Notes: generated from the letters alone by a model not told the origin. DNA of 64,000 bases from Verrucomicrobiota bacterium (GCA_025353105.1 JANXRG010000035.1:62001-126000); one strand, 5' to 3'. Counted from the stretch's first letter, positions 17,568-26,468 are shown. Program-made: numbers and translations.

Positions 17568-19391
17568 TTACGCTGGTTTTACGCTCGCGATCCAAGTGTT
17601 TACCTGCTCCTCAAGAATGTCGAGCGGCAGCGAGCCGGTTTTTAGGACGACGTCGTGAAAATCCTTGAGGTCGAACTTCGCGCCGAGGGCGGCTTCCGCC
17701 CGGCGGCGGAGTTCCTGAATCTTGAGCATCCCGACCTTGTAGGCGCACGCCTGGCCTAGCATGACGATGTAACGCTCGATCTCGGAAGTGACTTCCTTTT
17801 CGCCCATGCCGGTCTGACCCCGCATGTAGTCGATGGCCTGTTCTCGGGTCCAGCGCTTGTGATGGATGCCGGTGTCGACGACGAGGCGCACGGCGCGGAA
17901 CAGTTCCGCCTGTAGTCGCCCGAGGTCGCCGTACGGATCGTCCCGGTACCAGCCCGCTTCCTTGGCGAGCCATTCCGTATAAAGCGCCCAGCCTTCCGCG
18001 TACGCTGTAAAGGGCAGAATCTTGCGGAAGGTCGGCACGCCGGTCAGCTCCTGCGCGATCGTGATCTGGAAATGATGACCCGGCACGGCCTCGTGGTACG
18101 CCAGGGTCGGCATCCCGAACTTCGCAATCTCCTTCATGTCCCGCAGATTACAGTAAAAGACGCCCGGCCGGCTGCCATCGAATGCGCCCGGCTCATAGTA
18201 CGCGCCCGGGGCCGTTTTCTCCTTGAACTCGGGGATGCGACGCACCTCGACTTTCGCCCTCGGCAGGACGCGGAAGAATTCCTTCGAGCGCTCCAACGCC
18301 TGCCTGATCAGCCGGCTGTATTCCCCGATCGCAGCGGCGCGACCCTCGTCGCTGTCGGGGAACTGGAATTTTTCGTCCTTGGTGAGCTCCTGCATCCATT
18401 CACCCACCGTCCGTCCCAAGTGACCCTGCGCGTCGAGAATCGTCCGCATCTCGCCCTCGATCCGCGCAACTTCACGCAGGCCAAGATCATGAATCTCCGC
18501 CGGCTTCAGTTTCGTCGTCGTGTTCTGCCGCAGCATGAAGGCGTAGAATTCGTCGCCATGGGGCAGCTTCCACACGCCGTCGTCCGTCGTCGTCTTCGGC
18601 CGCAGGGCGGTAAAATAGTCAATCAACTTCCCGTAGGCCGGATACACCTTGTCCGTCACGGTCCGCTGCACGGCCGCATTCAGATCCGCGCGCTGGGCGT
18701 CGGTGAGATCCGGCGCCTTGACCAGCCGGGTTTGGAAGGATTTCGCCAGGATGTTTTCGGCGACCGGCTGGGCGACGAATTCATTCATTTCCCTGAGCAC
18801 GCGCTCCACCACGAAGCGCGGCGGCAGGATGTCCATCGACTCGCGCAGGCGCAGGCCCTCGAGCACCTGGTCGAATTTTTTTGGAATCGCCTCCAGCCGC
18901 TGGAGATAATAGCGCGCATCGCGCTCCCGCTGCAGCCGGTGCGTGTTCGCCATAAACGATGGAATCCCATTCTGCACGCCGAAGAGCTGGTTCACCGGGT
19001 AGTTGTGGAACTGGAATTTTTCCCCGTCGACCGCCACCTGCAGGAACCACTCGAGCAGGTGCGTCGAGAGCTTCTCGGACTCGTTCTGTTTTGCGAGCGG
19101 ATACGCGCGAAGTTCAGCGAGATTTTGCTTGGTCCGCGCCATCACCTCCTTCTGCTTCGCGACTGACGAATCAGACAACCTGCCGCTGTGGCCGGTGATG
19201 CCGAATTGCTCGAGCAGGCCGAGCGCGGTCAGAATTTCGGGATTCTCAAAGGCAAACTCGAGAAATACCTTTTCGTAGAAAACCCGCAACGACCACGGAC
19301 GAAAGTAGATGGCGTTGATCGCAAAGATGCCGATGACGGCGACGACGACCGCGAGAAGGCCGGCGAGCCACTTGAAAATTCGCTTGAGCAT
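17568..19391 (-). CDS. DUF885 family membrane-anchored putative metallopeptidase
   Basis: A 607 aa protein when started at the ATG giving MLKRIFKWLAGLLAVVVAVIG. This start exposes an N-terminal transmembrane anchor; the track ORF adds 20 residues. The C-terminal half contains YHEAVPGHHFQ, matching the HExxPGH zinc-type motif of DUF885 proteins, plus the downstream YAEGWALYTEWLAKE that supplies further ligands in related peptidases. DUF885 members are thought to be gluzincin-like peptidases; the substrate is unknown. A second DUF885 gene lies at 36.4 kb. Divergent from the GNAT gene. Confidence 0.85.
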   Translation of the reverse strand: MLKRIFKWLAGLLAVVVAVIGIFAINAIYFRPWSLRVFYEKVFLEFAFENPEILTALGLLEQFGITGHSGRLSDSSVAKQKEVMARTKQNLAELRAYPLAKQNESEKLSTHLLEWFLQVAVDGEKFQFHNYPVNQLFGVQNGIPSFMANTHRLQRERDARYYLQRLEAIPKKFDQVLEGLRLRESMDILPPRFVVERVLREMNEFVAQPVAENILAKSFQTRLVKAPDLTDAQRADLNAAVQRTVTDKVYPAYGKLIDYFTALRPKTTTDDGVWKLPHGDEFYAFMLRQNTTTKLKPAEIHDLGLREVARIEGEMRTILDAQGHLGRTVGEWMQELTKDEKFQFPDSDEGRAAAIGEYSRLIRQALERSKEFFRVLPRAKVEVRRIPEFKEKTAPGAYYEPGAFDGSRPGVFYCNLRDMKEIAKFGMPTLAYHEAVPGHHFQITIAQELTGVPTFRKILPFTAYAEGWALYTEWLAKEAGWYRDDPYGDLGRLQAELFRAVRLVVDTGIHHKRWTREQAIDYMRGQTGMGEKEVTSEIERYIVMLGQACAYKVGMLKIQELRRRAEAALGAKFDLKDFHDVVLKTGSLPLDILEEQVNTWIASVKPA

Positions 19392-19521
19392 GCGGCGAAC
19401 AAGTCCCCGGTCCGCGTGCTGCGTCAACCCGCCATTCTTGCTCACAGCCATCGTGGGGGCGTTCGAAATCCAGTCTTGCCGGATTTGTGTTCATTCGTGT
19501 GAAATTCGTCGTTCCCAATCC

Positions 19522-19998
19522 ATGAATGCGTCCCTCCCCGATCCGTATCTTCTCGTCCGCCGGGCGACGGAGTCTGATTTGGAAGCAATCGTCGACTTGC
19601 TTGCCGACGATGATCTCGGCCGCACGAGGGAGGCGCCGGCGAGGCCGCTGGCGAAATCGTACCGGGACGCCTTCGCGGAGATTCAGCGGGATCCGAACGC
19701 CGAGCTCGTCGTGCTCGACCGCGGCGGTGAAGTGATCGGCACGTTGCAATTGAACTTTCTTCGCGGTCTCTCGCTCCAAAGCGCCCGCCGCGCGCAGATC
19801 GAAGCGGTCCGCATCAACGCCTCCGCGCGCGGCCGGCGGCTCGGCGAATTCCTCATCCGGTGGGCGATCGATCGAGCCCGCGGGAACGGCTGCCAGGTCG
19901 TGCAACTTACGACCCACCTGTCGCGGGTCGACGCGCAGCGCTTCTACGAGCGTCTCGGGTTTCGCTCGACGCACGCCGGCCTGAAGCTCGCCCTCTAG
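19522..19998 (+). CDS. GNAT family N-acetyltransferase
   Basis: A 158 aa acetyl-CoA-dependent acyltransferase. The start at MNASLPDPYLLVRRATESDLEAI puts the GNAT beta1-alpha1 element at the N-terminus; the longer track ORF is not GNAT-like. The acetyl-CoA binding motif A is RINASARGRRLGEFLIRWAI (Q/RxxGxG/A type) and the C-terminal region has RFYERLGFRSTHAGLKL. The substrate cannot be predicted. The stop is 12 bp from the convergent mqnC stop. Confidence 0.85.
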   Translation: MNASLPDPYLLVRRATESDLEAIVDLLADDDLGRTREAPARPLAKSYRDAFAEIQRDPNAELVVLDRGGEVIGTLQLNFLRGLSLQSARRAQIEAVRINASARGRRLGEFLIRWAIDRARGNGCQVVQLTTHLSRVDAQRFYERLGFRSTHAGLKLAL

Positions 19999-20010
19999 CG
20001 GAACGGCGGA

Positions 20011-21144
20011 CTACACGAGTTGATACCAGTTGTTGCGCCGGCGCGGCTCATAGCCCATTTCGCCGACGAGACGCTCGATCTCCGGGGCGTCGATTTTGAA
20101 ACTCGCCCCCGCCTGGCTGACGACGTTCTCTTCCATCATCACACTGCCGAAATCGTTGGCGCCATAGCGCAGCGCGATCTGCCCGATCTTCGGCCCCTGC
20201 GTCACCCACGAACTTTGCACGTTGTCGAAATTGTCGAGGTAAATGCGCGAGAGGGCCTGCATGCGCAGGTACTCCGCGGAACCGACCGGCGTCGCCTTAA
20301 GCACGACATTTTCGGGTTGAAACGTCCAGCAGATGAAGGCGGTAAACCCCTTGGAGGCGTCCTGCTGGTCGCGCAGCCGGCGAAGGTGCTCGATGCGATC
20401 CTCCACCGTCTCGACGTGGCCGAACATCATCGTCGCACTCGTGGCAAGGCCGAGGTCATGTGCGATGGCCATCACCTCGAGCCAGTGGTCGGAATCGCAC
20501 TTGAGCGGCGCGATGCGGTTGCGCACGCGATCGACCAGGATTTCGCCGCCGCCGCCGGGGATGGATCCGAGGCCGGCCTCCTTGAACTTCACGATCACCT
20601 CGCGCAGGGGCATGCCAAACACCTCCGCGAAGTGGTTGAACTCCGGGGGGCTGAACGCGTGAATGTTGATGTGCGGGTATTTTTCCCGGATGTGCGAGAG
20701 CAGATTCAGGTAATGGTCGATGCCCAGTTTCGGGTGATGTCCGCCCTGCATCAAAATTTGGATGCCGCCCGCGGCCGTGAGCTCGTCGAGTTTCTGGTCG
20801 ATCTCCTCGTGCGTGAGGACGTAGTGGTCCGCGTCTTTTTCCGTGCGGTAAAACGCGCAGAACTTGCAGTACACGTTGCAGACGTTCGTGTAGTTGATGT
20901 TGCGATCGATGATGTAAGTGACGATTTCGTTGCCGCGTCCGTCGAACGCGGCGGCGCGGGCGAGATTGCGGCGGTGGTCGGCGAGCGTGCCCAAATCGGC
21001 CAGCGGCGCCCGGTACAACTCAAGGGCTTCCGCGTCCGTGATCCGCGCACCCGTCATTACGCGGTCCACCAGACCCGCCCGCATCGGGGAGGGAGCAAGG
21101 GTCTCCAAGGGCGGAGACAGCGGGGCGGGCAGCAACGTCGTCAT
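20011..21144 (-). CDS. mqnC: Cyclic dehypoxanthinyl futalosine synthase (radical SAM)
   Basis: Radical SAM enzyme that cyclises dehypoxanthinyl futalosine in the futalosine route to menaquinone. The 377 aa protein has the cluster motif CNVYCKFCAFYR (CxxxCxxC), the substrate-side ILMQGGHHP and SIPGGGGEILVDRVR, and the C-terminal FGSVMMEENVVSQAG typical of MqnC as opposed to MqnE. mqnE and mqnA are 25 kb away in this window, so the pathway is split. Starts near an upstream tRNA-His gene on the other strand. Confidence 0.9.
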   Translation of the reverse strand: MTTLLPAPLSPPLETLAPSPMRAGLVDRVMTGARITDAEALELYRAPLADLGTLADHRRNLARAAAFDGRGNEIVTYIIDRNINYTNVCNVYCKFCAFYRTEKDADHYVLTHEEIDQKLDELTAAGGIQILMQGGHHPKLGIDHYLNLLSHIREKYPHINIHAFSPPEFNHFAEVFGMPLREVIVKFKEAGLGSIPGGGGEILVDRVRNRIAPLKCDSDHWLEVMAIAHDLGLATSATMMFGHVETVEDRIEHLRRLRDQQDASKGFTAFICWTFQPENVVLKATPVGSAEYLRMQALSRIYLDNFDNVQSSWVTQGPKIGQIALRYGANDFGSVMMEENVVSQAGASFKIDAPEIERLVGEMGYEPRRRNNWYQLV

Positions 21145-21230
21145 GCGTGGGAAGAATTTAAGGCGGCGGCCGCGATAGGCAACTGGTGGATCGGGCGCGG
21201 GGACGTTCGCGCGCGACCCTTGGATTTGAT

Positions 21231-21260
21231 TTGCGACCGCGCCTGAAGCTGGCAGATTAT
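21231..21260 (+). promoter_or_regulatory. Candidate promoter for tRNA-His
   Basis: TTGCGA and GATTAT are spaced by 18 bp, each matching the sigma70 consensus at 4 of 6 positions. The -10 ends 11 bp before the tRNA, which would give a 5' leader of about 5 nt. Sequence match only. Confidence 0.35.
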
Positions 21261-21271
21261 CGGCTCCAAAC

Positions 21272-21344
21272 GGTGGCCATAGCTCAATGGTAGAGCTCCA
21301 GATTGTGATTCTGGCTGTTGCGGGTTCGAGTCCCGTTGGCCACC
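21272..21344 (+). tRNA. tRNA-His (anticodon GTG)
   Basis: A complete cloverleaf can be drawn by hand. The acceptor stem is GTGGCCA/TGGCCAC, preceded by the extra G(-1) opposite C73 that is diagnostic of tRNA-His. The D stem is GCTC/GAGC, and the anticodon stem CCAGA/TCTGG carries loop TTGTGAT with GTG at 21305-21307. The variable loop has five bases and the T arm is GCGGG-TTCGAGT-CCCGT. The CCA end is not encoded. Confidence 0.96.
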
Positions 21345-21370
21345 CGGAGCCCGCGCCGGCGGGGTGCGGG

Positions 21371-21400
21371 AAACTCGAGGGTTCAAACTCGAAACTCGAA
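21371..21400 (+). repeat. Short AAACTCGA repeats downstream of tRNA-His
   Basis: Three copies of AAACTCGA lie within 29 bp just after the tRNA, the last two overlapping by one base. No function is evident. Confidence 0.5.
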
Positions 21401-21452
21401 GGAAATTTCCAGGCGGAAGATTTGGAAGACGGAGTTGTCGCCGCGGCCCCGC

Positions 21453-21884
21453 TTATTTGGCGAGATACTCGATCATCGGCTTGGAGAGCTCCTGTGATTC
21501 CTTGGATTTCTTCTGCTCCTTGCGTTTCTTTTCCTGATCGGCCAGCCGCAGCTTGTTCTCGTATTCGTCCAGCTTGCCGTCACCGTTCAAATCGTACTTC
21601 TTGATCTCGGCCTTGCGCTCCGCCGCCATTTGCGCGGCGAGCGCCTTGCGCTCCTTCTTGGTGAGCTTCATCTCCGGATTCATCAACTGCCAACGGAGGA
21701 CCGTGGCGATTTCGTAGTCGCTGATGATGCCGTCGCCATTGAGGTCAAAGGCTTTGAATTGCTCGTTTTTCTGTTGCTGCGCCCGCGCCGCGCTCCCGTC
21801 GCCGCCTTGGGCTCGGGCGCGATCGACCGCGAGGAGACAGCCGCAAAATAGAAGGATCGAGGGGATCCACCGGGGCATTTTCAT
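21453..21884 (-). CDS. Exported protein with two EF-hands
   Basis: A 143 aa protein when started at MKMPRWIPSILLFCGCLLAVDRARAQ, which gives a signal peptide; the 38 extra residues of the track ORF overlap the PhoD-like gene and look random. It carries two canonical EF-hand loops, DLNGDGIISDYE and DLNGDGKLDEYE, each with the expected Asp/Asn/Asp/Glu ligands. The two EF-hands are separated by a Lys-rich helix, and a Lys/Glu-rich stretch follows the second (DQEKKRKEQKKSKESQE). Probably a periplasmic calcium-binding protein; the partner is unknown. It is downstream of the PhoD-like phosphatase on the same strand, an enzyme class that uses Ca2+ in some members, which may be coincidence. Confidence 0.78.
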   Translation of the reverse strand: MKMPRWIPSILLFCGCLLAVDRARAQGGDGSAARAQQQKNEQFKAFDLNGDGIISDYEIATVLRWQLMNPEMKLTKKERKALAAQMAAERKAEIKKYDLNGDGKLDEYENKLRLADQEKKRKEQKKSKESQELSKPMIEYLAK

Positions 21885-21937
21885 GGTAAGAAGTACGCCC
21901 GTCCCAGCGACATTCAAGCTCCGGCTGCGGCGCCGGA

Positions 21938-23287
21938 CTATTGCAGCTCCCGCGCCGGGATGACCCGCTCCCAGGCCACGCTCCCGTCCGTCCGGCACAA
22001 TTGGACGGTCAGTACCCGCTCCTTCCGGGGGCCATTGAACTTCAACAGGGCGAAATTTCGTTCCTTCAAATAGGTATCCGGCACGCGCCAGGTGTTGGCC
22101 TCGCTCTCGCCGCGGACGGAGACCCCGGCGGTGAGCGGCGACGTTGTGATGTCATAGAGCGGATAGGTGCCCTCGCGCGGCATCCGCGTCAGTTCGGCGT
22201 GGTGCCGGTCGCCCGTGACAAAGATGACGCCATGGATGCCCTCCGCCGCGATGGTGTCGAGCAGTTCCTTTTGTTCCACTGCGAAATGAGCGTACGTCTC
22301 GATGCCGGCGGCGCGCGCGGGGTTCAGCACTTGATTGCCGATGCAAACGATTTTGAAGGTAGCGAGGCTCGAGATTAGCGAGTCCACCAGCCACCGCACC
22401 TGCGCTTGGCCGAGGTAAGGCTTCTCCCCGGTTTTGCGCTGATTCGGCGCGCGATCGGTGCGGTCGTCCATCAGGAAAAAATCGACGTCGCCCCACGAAA
22501 ACATTGTGGTCGTGAGCTGTGGCCGCTCGGGAAAACCGTAGGTGGGATTCGCGGTGAAGAGCTCAAACGCCGCGCGCGTGTTGAGCTTGTCACGATACGC
22601 GCGGTCGCTGTCGTTTGGCCCGTAGTCGTGATCGTCCCAGATCGCATAGTGGCTGCACGCGGCGAGGAGCGGCTGCATCTCAGGCGTGGAACGGCTGTGA
22701 GTGTAGCGGTACAGCACCGTCTCGCGACTGCCGGAATCCGCCTCTCGCAGATAACAGTTGTCGCCGAGCCAGATCATCGCCTGCGGCTGCTTCGCGGCGA
22801 TGGCGGGAAAAATCTGGTAATCGCCGCCATAGGGCGTGCCGGGCCGGTCGTAGGGCGGGTCGTTGATATAGGTGCAGCTCCCGATCGCCACCGTGAATTC
22901 GGGCGGCTCCGTGCGCCACTGCCAGAGCGGCGGAGTCTGGAATTTGAGCGGGTACGGGCGGGCCACGCGGCGGCCATCAACGACGACGGCGTACCGGTAC
23001 GTCCGCCCGGGCTCGAGGAGGGAGATTACGGACTTTGCGATGAATGCATTTTCGCGTGTCGTACGAATCTCCGGCGTGGTCAGGACCTTTCTGGGCGTGG
23101 CTTCGTCCCAGTATTCAAAGCGCACGCCGACCGGGCGCTTCGTTTGTAACCAGAGCTGGGCGGCTCGCATTTCGGCGTGGCCAACCATCGGGCCAGATTG
23201 AATCGGCGCGTCGCCCGCGCTTTGAGCCCCGCCGACGGCGGGTGCGAGCAGCGCGAGCGTGGCAAGCAGGCGGGCGAATCGAGGCAT
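21938..23287 (-). CDS. PhoD-like alkaline phosphatase/phosphodiesterase, exported
   Basis: Exported metallophosphatase of 449 aa. I start at MPRFARLLATLALLAPAVGGAQS, which is a signal peptide; the track ORF runs 223 codons upstream through the TVP38 gene in another frame and cannot be real there. After an N-terminal Fn3-like domain (about 30-125) the catalytic domain shows WLGDNCYLRE, HYAIWDDHDYGPND, FLMDDRTDR and later TGDRHHAELTRM. These are the metal-binding motifs of the PhoD/metallophosphatase fold. Likely periplasmic, releasing phosphate from organic phosphodiesters or monoesters. No Pho box was looked for beyond visual inspection. Confidence 0.87.
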   Translation of the reverse strand: MPRFARLLATLALLAPAVGGAQSAGDAPIQSGPMVGHAEMRAAQLWLQTKRPVGVRFEYWDEATPRKVLTTPEIRTTRENAFIAKSVISLLEPGRTYRYAVVVDGRRVARPYPLKFQTPPLWQWRTEPPEFTVAIGSCTYINDPPYDRPGTPYGGDYQIFPAIAAKQPQAMIWLGDNCYLREADSGSRETVLYRYTHSRSTPEMQPLLAACSHYAIWDDHDYGPNDSDRAYRDKLNTRAAFELFTANPTYGFPERPQLTTTMFSWGDVDFFLMDDRTDRAPNQRKTGEKPYLGQAQVRWLVDSLISSLATFKIVCIGNQVLNPARAAGIETYAHFAVEQKELLDTIAAEGIHGVIFVTGDRHHAELTRMPREGTYPLYDITTSPLTAGVSVRGESEANTWRVPDTYLKERNFALLKFNGPRKERVLTVQLCRTDGSVAWERVIPARELQ

Positions 23288-23331
23288 GGCGCGAGGATAC
23301 ATGAATTTCCGCGCGCGCCGAGCGCAGCGCG

Positions 23332-24099
23332 TCAGGCCGCGTTTTCCAGCGCGGGTTGGGGGGAGGCGGTCACCGCGGCTTCGTCCGCCAGAGCGCGGGC
23401 CTGGGCCTCCTCGAGCAGGCGCAAGGCGATGCGCGCGAGCGCCACCGTGAGCGCGAGCGTGAGGACGAGACCCGCGATCCAAAGCCAGTACGCGCCTTCC
23501 CGGAAACCCGCGCCCTCCCGCCAGAGTCTCCAGCTCAGCCGGCCCATCGAACCAAGGTACGCGTACAGAAACATGCCGGGAATCTGGCCAAGCGCGACCC
23601 ACATCATGCACTGCCCGAACCGCATCCGCGTTGCCCCGTAAAAATAATTGATCAGGCTGGTCGGAGAGAGTGGGTTCAATTGCGTCAGGAAGACGATCTT
23701 CCAGCCTTCGCGCGCAATCGCGAGATCGAGCGCGCGCCATTTTGGATTGCGCAAAAACCGTTGTTCGACCCAGCCCCGCGCGAAGCGGCGCGTGAGGAGG
23801 AAGGCGGCAGCCGCACCGGCCAGATTGCCGGCGAGCACGAGCAGGAAACCGCGCCAAAGCCCAAAGAGAAAACCCCCGCCCACGATGAGCAGACCGCCGG
23901 GCAGCAACAACAGGTTCGCGAGGGCGAGGGCGAGCGGATAGAGCACCGTGCTCCACGGCTGGTGCTGGGCGACGGATTCACCGAGCCGGAAAATGATTTG
24001 ATCCAGCGGAAGAAACTGTCCCAGGATCACGGCCAGCACGGCGACGATCGCCAGGCCCCCAATCTGAATCAAAACGGCGCGGGCAGGCTTCAGGAGCAT
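23332..24099 (-). CDS. TVP38/TMEM64 (VTT domain) family membrane protein
   Basis: Inner-membrane protein of 255 aa with about five to six hydrophobic segments and the VTT/SNARE-associated core, including LLLLPGGLLIVGGGFLFG, AAAAFLLTRRFARGWV and the family-typical LTQLNPLSPTSLINYFYG with a conserved GxxxRM-type segment. Relatives belong to the DedA/TVP38 group, proposed lipid scramblases or undecaprenyl-phosphate-related transporters. Follows ribE on the same strand; upstream of the PhoD-like gene. Confidence 0.83.
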   Translation of the reverse strand: MLLKPARAVLIQIGGLAIVAVLAVILGQFLPLDQIIFRLGESVAQHQPWSTVLYPLALALANLLLLPGGLLIVGGGFLFGLWRGFLLVLAGNLAGAAAAFLLTRRFARGWVEQRFLRNPKWRALDLAIAREGWKIVFLTQLNPLSPTSLINYFYGATRMRFGQCMMWVALGQIPGMFLYAYLGSMGRLSWRLWREGAGFREGAYWLWIAGLVLTLALTVALARIALRLLEEAQARALADEAAVTASPQPALENAA

Positions 24100-24121
24100 C
24101 GGGGGGAATCAGCTGGTCGAG

Positions 24122-24149
24122 CAAAAAAACGGAGGCTTCAGACCCTCCG
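24122..24149 (-). terminator. Intrinsic terminator containing the ribE stop codon
   Basis: On the minus strand CGGAGG and CCTCCG form a 6 bp stem with an 8-base loop followed directly by seven T. The ribE TGA stop (24138-24140) is in the loop, so the last two codons of the gene form the 5' arm. Separates ribE from the TVP38 gene. Confidence 0.75.
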
Positions 24150-24737
24150 GATGAGCATCATGCGCTCCACGTACTTCGCGATGATGTCGAATTCGAGATT
24201 GGCAAAGTCGCCCGCCTGCGTGGTCCGGAGACCGGTCACGCTGCGGGTGTGCGGGATAATCCACACCGCAAAGCTCCGGTCGAGCACTTCGGCGATGGTC
24301 AGGCTGACACCGTCGATCGCGATCGATCCCTTGAAGGCAAGATAGTGCGCAAAGTCGTCGGGGGTCTCCAGTTCGAGCCGGTGGTCGTCCCCGCGGGCCT
24401 CGAACGAGAGAATCCGGGCGGCACAATCCACGTGACCCTGCACAAAATGTCCGCCCAGACGGCCATCAGCCGGGAGCGCACGCTCGAGATTGACCACCGA
24501 ATCCGGTCGCAACAGCCGCAGATTCGTCCGGTCCAGCGTTTCCTGCAGCAGGTCGAACGTGATGAACTCGTTCCGGTGCAACGCGACCGTCAGGCAGCAA
24601 CCGTTCACCGCGATGCTCTCACCGTTGCGGACCGATTTTCCGATTTGCGGCGCGACGACTTGAAGTTGGATGCCCTTTTCGCGGCTGTGCCGAAGCCACG
24701 CGACGCGGCCCGCTTCCTCGATTAATCCAGTGAACAT
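24138..24737 (-). CDS. ribE: Riboflavin synthase alpha subunit
   Basis: Dismutates two 6,7-dimethyl-8-ribityllumazine molecules to riboflavin and a pyrimidinedione. The 199 aa protein consists of two homologous lumazine-binding domains, the first starting MFTGLIEEAGRV with ESIAVNGCCLTV, the second with GHFVQGHVDCAARI and SIAIDGVSLTIAEV. The MFTG(L/I)IE N-terminus is conserved and contacts the ligand. Other rib genes are not adjacent. Its stop codon lies inside the terminator hairpin. Also called ribC in some species. Confidence 0.94.
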   Translation of the reverse strand: MFTGLIEEAGRVAWLRHSREKGIQLQVVAPQIGKSVRNGESIAVNGCCLTVALHRNEFITFDLLQETLDRTNLRLLRPDSVVNLERALPADGRLGGHFVQGHVDCAARILSFEARGDDHRLELETPDDFAHYLAFKGSIAIDGVSLTIAEVLDRSFAVWIIPHTRSVTGLRTTQAGDFANLEFDIIAKYVERMMLIRRV

Positions 24738-24793
24738 GGCTCGTTACGTCCGCCGAGCCCCCGCCGGCGTCAAGCGCCAGACCGGGCTGCGCC

Positions 24794-25648
24794 TCAGCCG
24801 AGAAAATCGAGGCCGAAATCGACCGCGACGGCGGAGTGCGTCAACGCGCCGACGGAAATCGCATCGACGCCCGTATCCGCGATGGCGCGCACCGTGGCGA
24901 GATTGACGCCGCCGCTGGCCTCGAATTGCACCCGCTCCAGGCCGAGCTGAGCGCGCAGAGCGACCGCTTGGCGAAGTTGCGCCGTGGTCATGTTGTCGAG
25001 CAGAATGACATCCACGTTATCGAGCGGGAGAAAGGCGGCAACCTGGTCCAGTCCGTCGGCCTCCAGCTCAATCCGGACGTCCGGGCGCGAGGCGCGAACG
25101 CGGGCAATCGCATCGCGCAGCGCCTGAATGTCAGGGGTGCCCGCGAGGTGATTGTCCTTCACCAGCACCATGTCGTGCAGGCCCATTCGGTGATTTGTGC
25201 CACCGCCGGCTTTCACGGCCGCCTTTTCCAGCACGCGCAGACCGGGCGTGGTCTTGCGCGTATCGAGCAGGCGGACGCCCGTGCCGGCCACCGCCTCGAC
25301 GAATCGCGCCGTGAGCGTCGCGATGCCCGACAGGCGCTGCACGAAGTTCAGCGCGACTCGTTCCGCGCCGAGTACGGAACGCGCCCGGCCCGCGACGCGC
25401 ACGACTTGATCGCCGGCGATCAATTTCGTGCCGTCCGGCTTCAGGACATGGACCGAAAGCAACGGATCGACGCGGAGAAAAGTCTTGCCCGCCACCTCCC
25501 CTCCGGCGAAGACGCAGGCTTGCCGCGCGACAATCACGGCGTTTGCGATGCGGTCGGGCTCGACGAAAAATTCGGAGGTGACGTCGCCGGGGCCAAGGTC
25601 CTCCGCGAGTGCCGCCGCGATCGGATCGTGGGGTTCCAAGGCATCCAT
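24794..25648 (-). CDS. nadC: Nicotinate-nucleotide pyrophosphorylase (carboxylating)
   Basis: Converts quinolinate and PRPP to nicotinate mononucleotide in de novo NAD synthesis. The 284 aa protein has the N-terminal LAEDLGPGDVTSE, the catalytic barrel signature LNFVQRLSGIATLT, LLDTRKTTPGLRVLEKAAVKAGGG and KDNH (active-site Lys/His), then IELEADGLDQV and VILLDNM. All expected residues are seen. It lies 56 bp upstream of ribE on the same strand, so the two cofactor genes may be co-transcribed. Confidence 0.95.
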   Translation of the reverse strand: MDALEPHDPIAAALAEDLGPGDVTSEFFVEPDRIANAVIVARQACVFAGGEVAGKTFLRVDPLLSVHVLKPDGTKLIAGDQVVRVAGRARSVLGAERVALNFVQRLSGIATLTARFVEAVAGTGVRLLDTRKTTPGLRVLEKAAVKAGGGTNHRMGLHDMVLVKDNHLAGTPDIQALRDAIARVRASRPDVRIELEADGLDQVAAFLPLDNVDVILLDNMTTAQLRQAVALRAQLGLERVQFEASGGVNLATVRAIADTGVDAISVGALTHSAVAVDFGLDFLG

Positions 25649-25727
25649 TTCCCGGGAGCCTCACGCAGATGCCGGCGCGGCGCAAAGCCGCCTTTGCGCG
25701 GACGTCCAACGCGTCGATGTTCGAGCG

Positions 25728-26468
25728 ATGCCGGACCTCGTGACCTCGACGCATCGCCTCGCGGCACGCCGTGAGCCGGCTGGCCGCCCCGTGATGTTCC
25801 AGCGCTGGGAGGATTTGCTCTTTCTCCATTGGAAATGGGACCCCGTCGAGATTCAATGCACGCTGCCGGCGGGTCTCACGGTCGACACGTTTTGCGGCGA
25901 GGCGTGGCTGGGAGTCGTCCCGTTCTTCATGCGTTCGATCCGGCCCGCACGGCTTCCACCGGTGCCATGGCTTTCGTATTTTCTAGAGTTGAATGTGCGG
26001 ACGTACGTAGTCGATGATCGGGGGCGCCCGGGGGTTTGGTTCTACTCGCTCGATTGCAATCGGAGCATCGCCGTTTGGCTCGCGCGAAATCGCTTTCACC
26101 TGCCGTATGAGCATGCCGCGATGCGCGCGACGCGTGGAGGAGGTGTGGTTGTCTACCATTCCCGGCGCCGCGGCGCAGAGGGTGAATCCCATTTCGCCTA
26201 TCGCGCCGCGTCCGCACCGGTGGAGTCCGCCGCCGGTTCGCTGGAATTTTTCCTCGTGGAGCGGTACCGCCTCTTCGCCGCCGCTGGTCCCGTGATTCGA
26301 TCCGGTCGCGTGCACCACGTGCCCTACCGGTTGTCGACCGCAACGGTCGATGCGTTCAGCACGGATCTCTTTTCCTTGAATGGATTTTCCGATCCGGGCC
26401 GTCCCGCGGATCACGCGCTCGTGTCGCCGGGCGTGACCGTCAGCGTCTATGCGCTCGGGGCCGATTGA
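25728..26468 (+). CDS. DUF2071 (YqjF-like) family protein
   Basis: A 246 aa soluble protein matching the DUF2071 pattern: an N-terminal WEDLLFLHWKWDPVEIQCTLP, the WLGVVPFFM segment, ELNVRTYV, GVWFYSLDCNRS and the late DHALVSPGVTVSVY. The family resembles acetoacetate decarboxylase folds; its function is not known. The ATG at 25728 is the first sensible start (MPDLVTSTHRL), since the upstream part of the track ORF is the nadC shadow; MFQRWEDL is a possible later start. It overlaps the convergent kinase stop by 22 bp. Confidence 0.8.
   Translation: MPDLVTSTHRLAARREPAGRPVMFQRWEDLLFLHWKWDPVEIQCTLPAGLTVDTFCGEAWLGVVPFFMRSIRPARLPPVPWLSYFLELNVRTYVVDDRGRPGVWFYSLDCNRSIAVWLARNRFHLPYEHAAMRATRGGGVVVYHSRRRGAEGESHFAYRAASAPVESAAGSLEFFLVERYRLFAAAGPVIRSGRVHHVPYRLSTATVDAFSTDLFSLNGFSDPGRPADHALVSPGVTVSVYALGAD

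Noticed and set aside
21938-23956. 672 aa version of the PhoD-like gene
   Set aside because: The upstream 223 codons run through the TVP38 gene in another frame; a signal peptide begins at 23287.
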